Below are positions 18,447 to 27,273 of a DNA stretch of 64,000 nucleotides, one piece after another. Position numbers and translations under genes: made by a program. The first letter of the stretch is position 1. Each line of letters opens with the position of its first letter. The notes below the pieces were generated by a model. It saw only the letters and a list, made by a program, of their open reading frames with translations, searched no databases and was not told where the DNA came from. Source of the DNA: Candidatus Onthocola gallistercoris (GTDB lineage: Bacteria > Bacillota > Clostridia > Lachnospirales > Lachnospiraceae); contig DVLT01000042.1 in the NCBI GenBank assembly GCA_018715345.1, positions 1 to 64,000 of the forward strand. The letters run 5' to 3'.

Positions 18447-19775
18447 ATGAGTAAACCGATTGTTGCCGTGGTGGGGAGGCCAAACGTGGGCAAGTCCACA
18501 TTGTTCAACGCCTTAGCCGGACGGCAGATTGCCATCGTAAAAGATACGCCGGGGGTGACCAGGGATCGGATATATGCGGATGTTTCATGGCTGGATCGAC
18601 AGTTTACCCTGGTGGATACAGGCGGGATCGAACCCGAGAGTAAGGATCTGATCCTTTCCAGTATGCGGGAACAGGCCGAAATGGCCATAGAGACAGCAGA
18701 TGTGATCATCTTTGTGGTGGATGTCCATCAGGGGCTGGTGGATGCGGATTTCAAAGTGGCAGATATGCTCCGCCGTTCCCGGAAACCGGTCGTTCTTGCT
18801 GTAAATAAGGTGGACAGCTTTGCCAAGTATGAGGCGGATATCTATGAGTTTTATAATCTGGGTATCGGGGATCCCCACGGTATTTCTGCAGCTTCCCGGC
18901 TGGGGCTGGGAGATATGTTGGATGAGGTGATCCGCCACTTTCCGCCATTGTCAGAGGATGAGGAAGAGGACGACAGACCCAGGATCGCCATCATCGGCAA
19001 GCCCAATGTGGGCAAGTCGTCCCTGATCAACAAGTTGTGCGGCAGCGAACGTTCCATTGTATCGGATATCGCCGGTACGACCCGGGATGCGGTGGATACG
19101 ACCGTCCGCTATAACGGCCGGGAATATGTGTTCATCGATACGGCGGGGATCCGGAGAAAAAGCCGGATCAAAGAAGATCTGGAACGCTACAGTATCATCC
19201 GCGCTGTTTCGGCAGTGGAGCGGGCCAATATCGTCATTTTGATGATCGACGCCCAGGAAGGCGTGACCGAACAGGACGCCAAGATCGCCGGCATTGCCCA
19301 TGAACGGGGTAAAGGCGTTATCATCGCCGTAAATAAATGGGATGCGGTGGAAAAAAATGATAAGACCATCTACACATACACAAATAAGATACGGGAAACG
19401 CTGGCCTATATGCCATATGCAGAGCTTCTTTTCATATCTGTAAAAACCGGACAGCGTCTGTCCAAGCTGTATGACGTGATCGACATGGTCATCCAAAACC
19501 ATTCCCTTCGGGTGGGTACCGGCGTTTTAAATGAAATCCTGTCGGAGGCGGTTGCCCTAAAGCAGCCACCATCGGACAAGGGCAAGCGGCTCCGGATGTA
19601 CTATATCACCCAGGTGGCTGTCAAGCCGCCCACATTTGTCATATTTGTCAATGACAAAGAACTGGCGCACTTTTCTTATGTGCGTTATATTGAAAACAAG
19701 ATCCGGGAAGCGTTTGGCTTCCGCGGGACACCGTTAAAAATTATTATCCGTGAGAGAAAAGAGAAGGAGAGATAA
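18447..19775 (+). CDS. der: Ribosome biogenesis GTPase Der
   Basis: A 442-residue double-GTPase for 50S assembly. The first G domain begins GRPNVGKST (residues 9-17) with DTGGIE and NKVD; the second begins GKPNVGKSS (about 184) with DTAGIRRK and NKWD; a KH-like C-terminal domain follows (about 350-440). AAGGAGATAAAA precedes the ATG. plsY starts immediately after its stop codon. Confidence 0.96.
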   Translation: MSKPIVAVVGRPNVGKSTLFNALAGRQIAIVKDTPGVTRDRIYADVSWLDRQFTLVDTGGIEPESKDLILSSMREQAEMAIETADVIIFVVDVHQGLVDADFKVADMLRRSRKPVVLAVNKVDSFAKYEADIYEFYNLGIGDPHGISAASRLGLGDMLDEVIRHFPPLSEDEEEDDRPRIAIIGKPNVGKSSLINKLCGSERSIVSDIAGTTRDAVDTTVRYNGREYVFIDTAGIRRKSRIKEDLERYSIIRAVSAVERANIVILMIDAQEGVTEQDAKIAGIAHERGKGVIIAVNKWDAVEKNDKTIYTYTNKIRETLAYMPYAELLFISVKTGQRLSKLYDVIDMVIQNHSLRVGTGVLNEILSEAVALKQPPSDKGKRLRMYYITQVAVKPPTFVIFVNDKELAHFSYVRYIENKIREAFGFRGTPLKIIIRERKEKER

Positions 19776-20402
19776 ATGATCAGGGATATTATTATTTGTT
19801 TACTGGTGGGCTACTTTTTCGGCTGTTTTCAGACCGGCTATATATATGGCCGGTGCCATGGTATTGATATCCGCAACTATGGGAGCGGGAATTCGGGGAC
19901 AACGAACACGCTTCGTGTGCTGGGCAAAAAGGCGGGTTACATCACCTATGTGGGAGATGCGCTGAAGGCGATATTGGCCATACTTTTTGTCCGGTATGTG
20001 GTCTTTTCATCCATACTTACCCCCGTCATGGACTATCAGCTGATCTTGGCTTATACGGGTCTTGGCGTGACGTTGGGTCACAATTATCCGTTTTTTCTTG
20101 GATTCAAGGGCGGAAAGGGGATCGCGGCCACTTCCGGCGTCATGCTTGCCATGGATATCCGGATCGGACTGATCGGCATTGCGGCCTTTGGTATCCTGTT
20201 TTTTACCACCCGGTATGTGTCAGTGGGGTCTTTGGTCATGACCCTTTTATTTCCCATATGTGTTCTCATATTTTATCCGGGGGAATGGCATCTGTTCGTT
20301 GTCAGCGTGATCTTCTGGGCCATGGCATGGATACGTCACAGGAGCAATATCGTTCGACTGATGAACGGAACGGAAAACCGGTTTGACAAAAAGAAAAAAT
20401 AG
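19776..20402 (+). CDS. plsY: Glycerol-3-phosphate acyltransferase PlsY
   Basis: A 208-residue membrane protein with five or so hydrophobic segments that transfers the acyl group from acyl-phosphate (made by PlsX) to glycerol-3-phosphate. The loop signatures SGNSGTTNTLRVLGKKAG, GHNYPFFLGFKGGKGIA and IRHRSNIVRLMNGTE are present. AGAAGGAGAG precedes the ATG, which directly abuts the der stop. It closes the operon. Confidence 0.95.
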   Translation: MIRDIIICLLVGYFFGCFQTGYIYGRCHGIDIRNYGSGNSGTTNTLRVLGKKAGYITYVGDALKAILAILFVRYVVFSSILTPVMDYQLILAYTGLGVTLGHNYPFFLGFKGGKGIAATSGVMLAMDIRIGLIGIAAFGILFFTTRYVSVGSLVMTLLFPICVLIFYPGEWHLFVVSVIFWAMAWIRHRSNIVRLMNGTENRFDKKKK

Positions 20403-20408
20403 ATTTGG

Positions 20409-20457
20409 AAAAGTCAGGCAGTATAGGGAGAATGTCTATATTTTGCTTGACTTTTTT
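20409..20457 (+). terminator. Terminator after plsY
   Basis: AAAAGTCAGGCA (20409-20420) pairs, with minor mismatches, with TGCTTGACTTTT (20444-20455) in a long hairpin that also contains TATAG/CTATA, followed by a T run. The downstream -35 box lies within its 3' arm. Confidence 0.75.
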
Positions 20458-20515
20458 CAGGAATAGGGTATTATATACATATGCGTACGCTTTAACGCAT
20501 AAATGCGTCAACGCA
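20447..20515 (+). promoter_or_regulatory. Promoter and TGCGT/ACGCA operator cluster of the ABC importer
   Basis: TTGACT (20447-20452) and TATTAT (20469-20474) are 16 bp apart. Just downstream are five half-sites: TGCGT 20482-20486, ACGC 20487-20490, ACGCA 20495-20499, TGCGT 20504-20508, ACGCA 20511-20515. They build overlapping dyads (ACGCATAAATGCGT; TGCGTCAACGCA). A repressor site overlapping the start of transcription is the simplest reading. The cognate regulator is not apparent nearby. Confidence 0.65.
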
Positions 20516-20542
20516 AAAAAGAGAAAAGAGGAAGAACGGGTT

Positions 20543-21601
20543 ATGAAAAAGATATTTGCATTGATGATGGCAGGTGTGTTGGCTGTGTCTGCGCTGACAG
20601 CCTGCAGTTCCCAGACAGGGGAAACCGAACCGGCATCGGCTGACAGCGGAAGTTCAGATTCCGGCCAGACCTCTGCCTCCAGTGATGATGTCACGTATAA
20701 GATCGGCGTCCTTCAGCTGATCGAACATGCGGCTCTTGACGCGGCAAATGAAGGCTTTGTCGCAGCCCTTGACGATTCAGGCATTAACTACGAGATCGAC
20801 CAGCAGAATGCTCAGGGTGATCAGACCGCCTGCCAGACCATTGCCGAGAAGTTGGTCAATGATGGCGATGACCTGATCCTGGCCATCGGCACACCGGCAG
20901 CCCAGGCTGTTGCGGGTACCACAAGCGATATTCCGATCATCGGTACGGCGATCACGGATTTCGCCCAGTCCGGTCTGGTGGACTCCAATGAGGCTCCCGG
21001 TGGTAATGTGACAGGTACATCGGACTTGACGCCTGTTGCGGATCAGATCGATCTGCTCCATGAACTGCTCCCGGAAGCTAAGACCATCGGTTTACTGTAT
21101 TGCTCAGCGGAGAGTAATTCGGATATCCAGGTGAAGATGGCTGAGGAAGCTTGCGCAGAACTGGGCCTGACTACAGAAAGATATTCAGTGGCCAGCTCCA
21201 ATGAGATCCAGTCTGTGATCGAATCCATGATCGGCAAAGTGGATGCGATCTACGCCCCTACGGATAATGTCATTGCCAACGGCATGAATACAGTGGCCAT
21301 GGTGGCTAATGAGAATAAGATCCCGGTGATCTGCGGCGAAGAGAATATGGTCAATGCCGGCGGTCTTGTATCTTACAGCATCGATTATTACGATCTGGGA
21401 TATATGGCGGGAGAGATGGCTGTCAAGATCCTGAAGGGTGAAGCGACACCTGCGGATATGCCGATCCAGTATCTGGATGCTTCCAGCTGCACATTGGTCA
21501 CCAATGAAGATACAGCGGCAGAGATCGGCGTGGATCTGTCTGTTCTGGATGGCGCCGCAGCCGGCGGGACTTCCGAGGAATCCACAGCGGCAGAAGAATA
21601 G
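20543..21601 (+). CDS. ABC transporter substrate-binding lipoprotein (TrpX-like)
   Basis: A 352-residue lipoprotein with a signal peptide and lipobox LTAC (Cys about 22), a Ser/Thr-rich linker, then an ABC_sub_bind domain (YKIGVLQLIEHAALDAANEGF). This family includes TrpX tryptophan/tyrosine-binding proteins; the true ligand cannot be read. The start is ATG 20543 after GAGGAAGAACGGG; upstream in-frame codons fall within the promoter. It heads a three-gene importer operon, followed by a hairpin that may reduce read-through. Confidence 0.88.
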   Translation: MKKIFALMMAGVLAVSALTACSSQTGETEPASADSGSSDSGQTSASSDDVTYKIGVLQLIEHAALDAANEGFVAALDDSGINYEIDQQNAQGDQTACQTIAEKLVNDGDDLILAIGTPAAQAVAGTTSDIPIIGTAITDFAQSGLVDSNEAPGGNVTGTSDLTPVADQIDLLHELLPEAKTIGLLYCSAESNSDIQVKMAEEACAELGLTTERYSVASSNEIQSVIESMIGKVDAIYAPTDNVIANGMNTVAMVANENKIPVICGEENMVNAGGLVSYSIDYYDLGYMAGEMAVKILKGEATPADMPIQYLDASSCTLVTNEDTAAEIGVDLSVLDGAAAGGTSEESTAAEE

Positions 21602-21629
21602 TATCCGGTCATTTAATATGCAGTATATA

Positions 21630-21665
21630 CCCGGCAAAGGTCAGAATCTTTGCCGGGGTATTTTG
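21630..21665 (+). terminator. Intra-operon hairpin after the binding-protein gene
   Basis: CCCGGCAAAG (21630-21639) pairs with CTTTGCCGGG (21648-21657), followed by GTATTTTG. As a partial terminator it would yield more binding protein than permease. Confidence 0.7.
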
Positions 21666-21711
21666 TGCGATTTAGCCGGCGGCAGGCCGGTCATTAGAGG
21701 AGGAAAGGAAA

Positions 21712-22644
21712 ATGAGTATACTACTTGCGCTGCAAGGAGCCGTATCCCAGGGCATCCTCTGGGGAGTGATGGTTCTCGGCGTTTACATCACCTATAAGCT
21801 GTTGGATATAGCGGATCTGACAGCGGATGGCAGTTTTGCTCTGGGAGGCTGTGTCTGTGCGGTCATGGTCGTGGGAGGCCACGATCCCATTGTGGCTATT
21901 CTTGCGGCTACCGCAGCCGGTATCATAGCGGGAGCAGTTACTGGATTTTTACATACCGTATTTGAAATACCGGCGATACTGGCTGGTATCCTGACCCAGA
22001 TCGCTCTCTGGTCCATCAATCTGAGGATCATGGGAAAGAGTAACACGCCCCTTTTAAAACTGCCTACCATTTTCAACAATTTTGTCGAGATGACCGGCGT
22101 GCGCCAAAGTACGGCGTCCACCATTATCGGTATCATCATCGCTTGCTTTATCATCATCCTTTTATACTGGTTTTTCGGGACCGAACTGGGATCTGCCCTC
22201 AGAGCCACCGGAAATAATGAAAATATGATCCGGGCGCTGGGTGTGAATACGAAAAAAATGAAGATGATCGCGTTGATGCTGAGTAATGGACTGATCGGTC
22301 TGTCCGGCGGCCTGATCTGCCAGAGCCAGAAATATGCGGATATCGGTATGGGAACCGGAGCCATTGTGATCGGTCTGGCGTCCATCGTTATCGGCGAGGT
22401 GCTTGGCAGGCTGACCCCGGGGAAACTTCGTTCCTTCTCAAGCCGTCTGATCTCAGCGGTTGTCGGTTCGGTCGTTTATTTCCTGATCCGTGCGGTTGTA
22501 CTCCAGATGGGCATGGACGCCAATGATATGAAGCTTTTGTCAGCGATCATCGTTGCGATCGCCCTGTGCATACCAGTGGCATGGGAAAAATATCAGCTCA
22601 GGAAGTCTTATTCTGCGGGAGGTGATGGATCATGCTCACAGTGA
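21712..22644 (+). CDS. ABC transporter permease (TrpY-like)
   Basis: A 310-residue integral membrane protein with eight or nine hydrophobic helices and the branched-chain-type permease loop (ELGSALRATGNNENMIRALGVNTKKMK, about 160-185) that contacts the ATPase. It belongs with the binding protein at 20543 and the ATPase at 22632, which it overlaps by 13 bp. GAGGAGGAAAGGAAA precedes the ATG. Substrate unknown, possibly an aromatic amino acid or other small molecule. Confidence 0.9.
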   Translation: MSILLALQGAVSQGILWGVMVLGVYITYKLLDIADLTADGSFALGGCVCAVMVVGGHDPIVAILAATAAGIIAGAVTGFLHTVFEIPAILAGILTQIALWSINLRIMGKSNTPLLKLPTIFNNFVEMTGVRQSTASTIIGIIIACFIIILLYWFFGTELGSALRATGNNENMIRALGVNTKKMKMIALMLSNGLIGLSGGLICQSQKYADIGMGTGAIVIGLASIVIGEVLGRLTPGKLRSFSSRLISAVVGSVVYFLIRAVVLQMGMDANDMKLLSAIIVAIALCIPVAWEKYQLRKSYSAGGDGSCSQ

Positions 22645-23426
22645 CAAATGTGAAAAAAACATTCAATCGGGGGACGATCAATGAAAAGAAAGCACTGGAA
22701 GGCGTGAATCTTCATCTGGATCCCGGGGATTTTGTAACAATCATTGGCGGAAACGGCGCCGGGAAATCCACGCTTTTGAATATGATCGCCGGTGTTTACC
22801 CCATTGACTCCGGTACGATCACTTTGGACGGGATAAATATATCCAGACTTTCCGAACCCGCCCGGGCAAAATATTTGGGACGTGTGTTCCAGGATCCTAT
22901 GATGGGTACGGCTGCGGATATGCAGATTGATGAGAATCTGGCGTTGGCATTCAGACGGGGACAAGGCAGAGGCCTGAGATGGGGGATCAAAAAGGAAGAA
23001 AAAGCAGCTTACAAAAAGCTGCTCACCAAGCTGGATCTGGGCTTGGAAGACCGGCTGACAACAAAAGTGGGCCTGTTATCCGGCGGTCAACGACAGGCAT
23101 TAACACTTTTGATGGCCACATTGAAGAAGCCGAAACTTCTCCTTTTGGATGAACATACAGCAGCGTTGGATCCAAAGACAGCGAAAAAAGTCTTGGATCT
23201 GACAGAAACCATTGTTAATGACAATCAGCTGACAGCATTGATGGTCACTCATAATATGAATGACGCCATTCGTATGGGAAACCGTCTGATCATGATGCAT
23301 GAAGGAAGGATCATATATGATATTAAAGGCGAGGAGAAAAAGAATCTCCATGTGAAAGATCTCCTTCAGAAATTTGAAGAGGTCAGCGGAGGCGAATTGG
23401 CCAATGACCGGATGCTGCTTTCCTGA
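22632..23426 (+). CDS. ABC transporter ATP-binding protein (TrpZ-like)
   Basis: A 264-residue ATPase: Walker A GGNGAGKST (about 39-47), signature LSGGQRQAL (about 148), Walker B LLLLDEHTAALDP (about 170) and switch His in MVTHN. CGGGAGGTGATGG precedes the ATG, inside the permease gene. It energises the importer. No further transporter gene follows. Confidence 0.92.
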   Translation: MLTVTNVKKTFNRGTINEKKALEGVNLHLDPGDFVTIIGGNGAGKSTLLNMIAGVYPIDSGTITLDGINISRLSEPARAKYLGRVFQDPMMGTAADMQIDENLALAFRRGQGRGLRWGIKKEEKAAYKKLLTKLDLGLEDRLTTKVGLLSGGQRQALTLLMATLKKPKLLLLDEHTAALDPKTAKKVLDLTETIVNDNQLTALMVTHNMNDAIRMGNRLIMMHEGRIIYDIKGEEKKNLHVKDLLQKFEEVSGGELANDRMLLS

Positions 23427-23452
23427 CATATTTCTTTTTTCGAGTCATATAT

Positions 23453-23764
23453 ATGAATAAAAGAACCACAGGAGTTTCAGCCATGGACGATATATATCGC
23501 CACCAGCTGCAGGAAATGCGTCGGCAGAGCCGATATATCCCGGCAGGCAAAAGGGAGCCGGTTGCAGGTGAAGAGGGCTTGCCTGAAGCCTCCGGATTTT
23601 ATTTCCGCTCCTTTTTAGCCATTGCTTTTATCGTTGCCTGCATTGGATTTTCACTGGTGCCGGATAGTCCGATCCCGGAACCGTTAAAACATATCGGCGA
23701 TCGGATTGCCGTGAACTACACGCTGGATGATCTGATGGCTTGGAAAAGCAGTTTACCGTTTTGA
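23453..23764 (+). CDS. Small membrane protein of unknown function
   Basis: A 103-residue protein I do not recognise. It has a polar, basic first half (DIYRHQLQEMRRQSRY...) and one membrane segment (about 59-77, FLAIAFIVACIGFSLV), then an extracytoplasmic tail of about 28 residues. No strong ribosome binding site is seen; ATG 23453 or ATG 23483 could start it. It sits between the ABC operon and a terminator. Codon use looks like its neighbours, so it is probably real. Confidence 0.6.
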   Translation: MNKRTTGVSAMDDIYRHQLQEMRRQSRYIPAGKREPVAGEEGLPEASGFYFRSFLAIAFIVACIGFSLVPDSPIPEPLKHIGDRIAVNYTLDDLMAWKSSLPF

Positions 23765-23825
23765 AAATCTGAAAAAACTTTTTTTTAATAGGGTAAAGAC
23801 ACCTTGTTTAAGGTGAATGAAAAAA

Positions 23826-23852
23826 AGAGTCTGTTGTCAGACTCTTTTTTTT
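23826..23852 (+). terminator. Strong terminator
   Basis: AGAGTCTG (23826-23833), loop TTGT, CAGACTCT (23838-23845), then TTTTTTT. The preceding A run makes it usable in both directions. Confidence 0.92.
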
Positions 23853-23872
23853 ATAAAATGATCAAATATATA

Positions 23873-23926
23873 TTGACAAATGGGTAGTATGTTATTACAA
23901 TAAACATATGAACAATAAATCATATG
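23873..23926 (+). promoter_or_regulatory. Metal-gene promoter with ArsR/SmtB-like operator
   Basis: TTGACA (23873-23878), 17 bp, TACAAT (23896-23901). CATATGA (23905-23911) and TCATATG (23920-23926) form a dyad over the start region; ATATGAACAA resembles CzrA/SmtB-type operators. No ArsR-family gene lies nearby, so the regulator would act in trans. Confidence 0.6.
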
Positions 23927-23980
23927 ATGAATTGTGTTGTTCGGTGGATATTCCGGGAAGTCGGGAAAGGAGATTTATGT

Positions 23981-24196
23981 ATGAAAAAGAAATTTAAAAT
24001 CGAAGTGGATTGTGCCAACTGTGCCGCCAAGATCGAGGCTGCGGTAAAAAAGATAGACGGGGTAAACGACGCCAGTGTTAGCTTTATGACTCAAAAAATG
24101 GTCATTGACGCGGACGATGCTGAATTCGACAAGATCATGAAAAAAGTTGTCAAGACCAGTAAAAAGATAGAGCCGGATTTTGATATCCAGCTTTAA
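23981..24196 (+). CDS. Free-standing heavy-metal-associated (HMA) domain protein
   Basis: A 71-residue ferredoxin-fold metal-binding domain. The metal loop reads DCANCAAK (residues about 9-16, CxxC) in place of the usual GMxCxxC; the rest (IEAAVKKIDGVNDASVSFMTQKMVID) is typical. GGAAAGGAGATTTATGT precedes ATG 23981. It is co-transcribed with the P-type ATPase 75 bp downstream, which lacks its own N-terminal HMA domain, so this protein probably supplies metal to it or replaces that domain. Confidence 0.88.
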   Translation: MKKKFKIEVDCANCAAKIEAAVKKIDGVNDASVSFMTQKMVIDADDAEFDKIMKKVVKTSKKIEPDFDIQL

Positions 24197-24271
24197 TGCT
24201 ATTTCCATGATCCGCGTCCCTTGATCAAATCCGGACGCGGATATCTGTTTACAGTAAAAGGAGGCATAAAT

Positions 24272-26155
24272 ATGACGCGAAAACAAAAAAGGATGTTAAA
24301 GCGTATTGTGGCAGCCATCTTATTGCTCGTATTGGCGGCTGTTTTGAGTGACCGGCTGATTTTGCCCGGCTATGTCCGCTTGATCCTTTATCTGATCCCC
24401 TATCTTGTGATCGGATATGATGTGCTGAGAAAGGCATTTTTGGGTGTCATACATGGAGAAGTTTTCGATGAGAATTTCCTTATGGCCATAGCGACTGTGG
24501 GAGCCATGATCATGCAGGAATATGGCGAAGCGGCAGCGGTTATGCTGTTTTATCAGATCGGCGAACTGTTCCAGAGTTATGCGGTGGGAAAAAGTCGAAA
24601 AAGTATCACAGATCTGATGGATATCCGACCAGATTATGCCAATGTCATGCAAGCGGATGGAACACTTGAGAAAGTGGATCCGGAGGACATTCATATCGGG
24701 GATGTGATCGTTGTCAAACCGGGGGAAAAGGTGCCTTTGGACGGAACAGTCCTTTCAGGGGAGGGCACATTGGATACCAGCGCTCTCACTGGGGAAAGTC
24801 GGCCAAGATCTGTCCGGGAGGGGGATGAGGTCATCTCCGGCTGTGTCAGCACCAGCGGACTTTTGAATATAAAGGTTTCAAAAGAATTTAGCGAATCTAC
24901 AGTAGCCCGGATACTGGATCTGGTGGAAAATTCCAGTCTGAAAAAGGCAAAGGCGGAAAATTTTATCACAAAATTTGCAAGATACTATACCCCTGCTGTA
25001 TGTATCGGGGCGGTGGTGCTGGCCATCGTGCCGTCTATCGTGACGGGGATGTGGACTGTGTGGGTGAGCAGAGCCCTGACATTTCTTGTCATCAGCTGTC
25101 CTTGCGCCCTTGTCATCAGTATCCCCCTTACATTTTTCGGAGGGATCGGAGGCGCTTCCCGCTGCGGTATACTGGTCAAAGGAGGCAATTATCTGGAAGC
25201 TCTGGCAGAAACCAAAACCATCGTATTTGATAAGACGGGAACACTGACCCAGGGGGTTTTTGAGGTGACAGCCATCCAGCCGGCCAAAAATATTTCGGCT
25301 GAAGCGCTTCTGGAGACGGCCGTCATGGCCGAAAGTTATTCGGATCATCCCATATCCCGAAGTCTGAAGGCGGCCTATAAGGGAACGGTTGACACGTCCC
25401 GGATAAAGGATGTGAAGGAAGTGGCAGGCCATGGCGTTACCGTGCAGTTGGATGAGCATAAAGCCGCGGCAGGTAATGCCCGCCTCATGGAGAAATTAGG
25501 GATTGCCTATGATGTGAATCATCAAGTGGGCACTATTGTCTATGTGGCGTTGGACGATCGATATATGGGCTCCATCGTGATCAGTGATCGGGAAAAAACC
25601 ACGGCGAGACAGGCGGTGGCCGGGCTGAAAGCACAGGGCATCCGGACAGTTATGCTCACAGGTGATGTGGAGCGGGTGGCTGCGCATACCGCATCCGAAC
25701 TGGGGATCGATGAGGTCCATTCCGGACTTTTGCCTGCGGATAAAGTACAGTGGGTAGAAAAACTTCTGGAGCAGAAGGAGGAACATACCACGCTGGCCTT
25801 TGTGGGCGACGGCATCAACGATGCACCGGTGTTAAGCCGTGCGGACATCGGTATCGCCATGGGCGCCCTCGGGTCAGATGCGGCCATCGAAGCGGCGGAT
25901 ATTGTTCTGATGGATGATGATCCGGCTAAGATCCCTCTGGCCATGCGCATATCCAGGAAATGCCGGAGGATCGTCTATGAGAATATCATTTTCTCACTGG
26001 TGATCAAAGGGCTCTTCCTGATCCTTGGCGCCATGGGTATCGCCAATATGTGGTGGGCTGTTTTTTCAGATGTGGGAGTGATGGTGCTTGCCGTATTAAA
26101 TGCCACACGGATGCTGCGGATAAAAAAATTCAAGACGAATCCCGTTCTCCGGTAA
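24272..26155 (+). CDS. P1B-type heavy-metal-exporting ATPase (Zn/Cd/Pb class)
   Basis: A 627-residue P-type ATPase. Transmembrane metal site SCPCALVISIP (CPC at about 275), phosphorylation site DKTGTLTQG (Asp about 319), SDHPIS (HP motif, about 358) and GDGINDAPVL (about 512). The CPC motif and overall sequence fit the ZntA/CadA class. No N-terminal HMA domain is present: the protein begins with a basic segment and membrane helices. AAAGGAGGCATAAAT precedes ATG 24272. Exports a soft divalent metal, inferred from class. Confidence 0.9.
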   Translation: MTRKQKRMLKRIVAAILLLVLAAVLSDRLILPGYVRLILYLIPYLVIGYDVLRKAFLGVIHGEVFDENFLMAIATVGAMIMQEYGEAAAVMLFYQIGELFQSYAVGKSRKSITDLMDIRPDYANVMQADGTLEKVDPEDIHIGDVIVVKPGEKVPLDGTVLSGEGTLDTSALTGESRPRSVREGDEVISGCVSTSGLLNIKVSKEFSESTVARILDLVENSSLKKAKAENFITKFARYYTPAVCIGAVVLAIVPSIVTGMWTVWVSRALTFLVISCPCALVISIPLTFFGGIGGASRCGILVKGGNYLEALAETKTIVFDKTGTLTQGVFEVTAIQPAKNISAEALLETAVMAESYSDHPISRSLKAAYKGTVDTSRIKDVKEVAGHGVTVQLDEHKAAAGNARLMEKLGIAYDVNHQVGTIVYVALDDRYMGSIVISDREKTTARQAVAGLKAQGIRTVMLTGDVERVAAHTASELGIDEVHSGLLPADKVQWVEKLLEQKEEHTTLAFVGDGINDAPVLSRADIGIAMGALGSDAAIEAADIVLMDDDPAKIPLAMRISRKCRRIVYENIIFSLVIKGLFLILGAMGIANMWWAVFSDVGVMVLAVLNATRMLRIKKFKTNPVLR

Positions 26156-26172
26156 TATATTCTATATAAAAT

Positions 26173-26270
26173 AGGCCGCTGATCAAGGCAGGCTCCTTCC
26201 TGATCAACAAGTTGGGATCACTTCAACTGTCTGTTCGGGAGGGCCCTGTCATCAGCGGCCTTAAATTTTT
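26173..26270. other. Branched self-complementary element between convergent genes
   Basis: AGGCCGCTGAT (26173-26183) pairs with ATCAGCGGCCT (26251-26261). Inside, GGCAGG (26187-26192) pairs with CCTGTC (26245-26250), CTCC (26193-26196) with GGAG (26238-26241), and an apical hairpin forms from AGTTG/CAACT (about 26210-26228). It is followed on the + strand by TTAAATTTTT and on the - strand by TATTTTAT. It could be a bidirectional terminator, a small structured RNA, or a palindromic miniature element. Confidence 0.55.
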
Positions 26271-26311
26271 ATTCCTATTGAATTTACAATAATCTTTTTG
26301 ATATCTCTGCT

Positions 26312-26995
26312 TTATTCACTTTCCTCATAAACACTTTTCAAGTTCATATTGAGCGGAGCTTCCATATGCATCATAACGGACTGATAAGCTCTTCCAGGAT
26401 CACCATCCATGATCGCTTCGCAGATTTTCTGATGCTCGGCAAGGGTATCAAACATCCGGTCGGGTTGCCGGAGAGAGTAGCAGGCCAACAATTTCAACTG
26501 ATACATGTACCGTCCGAACTGATTCTGAAAAGTGCTGTTCTTGCTGTATTCCACGAGGATTTTGTGATAATACTGATCCTCATCGGCGAATACCTCCACG
26601 CCCTGGCCGGATTCAAATATTTCCTTCTGTTTTTCCAGGGACGACTGAAGCTGGGAAATAAGTTTGACAACAGACGGAGATGTATGGTCAGATGCCGCTT
26701 TCCTGGCGCAATAACCCTCTATCGCAGAGCGCACCTCATAAATCTCCATTACATCCTGCTCGGTCATCTTATGAAGGATGAAGCCTTTGTTCGGCACAAT
26801 ATCCACCAGTCCTTCCTGATACAGCCGGTGAACCGCATCCCGTACCGGAGTACGGGAAATACCCATCTCCAAAGCCAATTTGGACTCGGAATAAATCTGA
26901 TTATAAGTTAACTGATGATCCAGAATCTGTTTTCTGATATGATCATATGCCTGCTGCTGCAGAGGCTTGAATAACTGTTCCCGCATAATATCCAT
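26312..26995 (-). CDS. GntR-family (FCD/FadR-type) transcriptional regulator
   Basis: A 227-residue regulator: N-terminal winged helix (about 12-78, SESKLALEMGISRTPVRDAVHRLYQEGLVDIVPNKGF) and a C-terminal all-helical FCD ligand domain (about 90-215) with the metal-binding Asp/His pattern typical of the group. AAAGGAATGGATATT precedes the start; ATG 26995 or 26986 are both possible. It is divergent from the hydrolase/cyclase genes, whose promoter holds two ACCGGTAT sites, so it probably controls them in response to a small carboxylate. Confidence 0.88.
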   Translation of the reverse strand: MDIMREQLFKPLQQQAYDHIRKQILDHQLTYNQIYSESKLALEMGISRTPVRDAVHRLYQEGLVDIVPNKGFILHKMTEQDVMEIYEVRSAIEGYCARKAASDHTSPSVVKLISQLQSSLEKQKEIFESGQGVEVFADEDQYYHKILVEYSKNSTFQNQFGRYMYQLKLLACYSLRQPDRMFDTLAEHQKICEAIMDGDPGRAYQSVMMHMEAPLNMNLKSVYEESE

Positions 26996-27165
26996 TCCTT
27001 TATCTGTTTTACTTTAATATGTTTCATGTAAATCTGTGTACATCGGTAATAGTGATTTTGCATAGCAGTACATTTGGAATACCAGAGTTTACACGGATTT
27101 GTCCTCTTTCTGATTTTACAGCATAGAACAAGATTATTCTAAAATATTACAATATTAAAGTCAAT

Positions 27166-27197
27166 GATCCTGGAAAAGAAAAACAGGATCTTTCTGT
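27166..27197 (+). other. Hairpin in the gntR-hydrolase spacer
   Basis: GATCCTG (27166-27172) pairs with CAGGATC (27184-27190), followed by TTTCTGTC. The stretch 27000-27270 otherwise holds no supportable gene and is AT-rich. Confidence 0.4.
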
Positions 27198-27273
27198 CAA
27201 TATTTGGCTTTTGTGTGTATTGCACAAATATTTGACCAATAATAGGACAAAACATAGAAAAAATTCTTTATAG

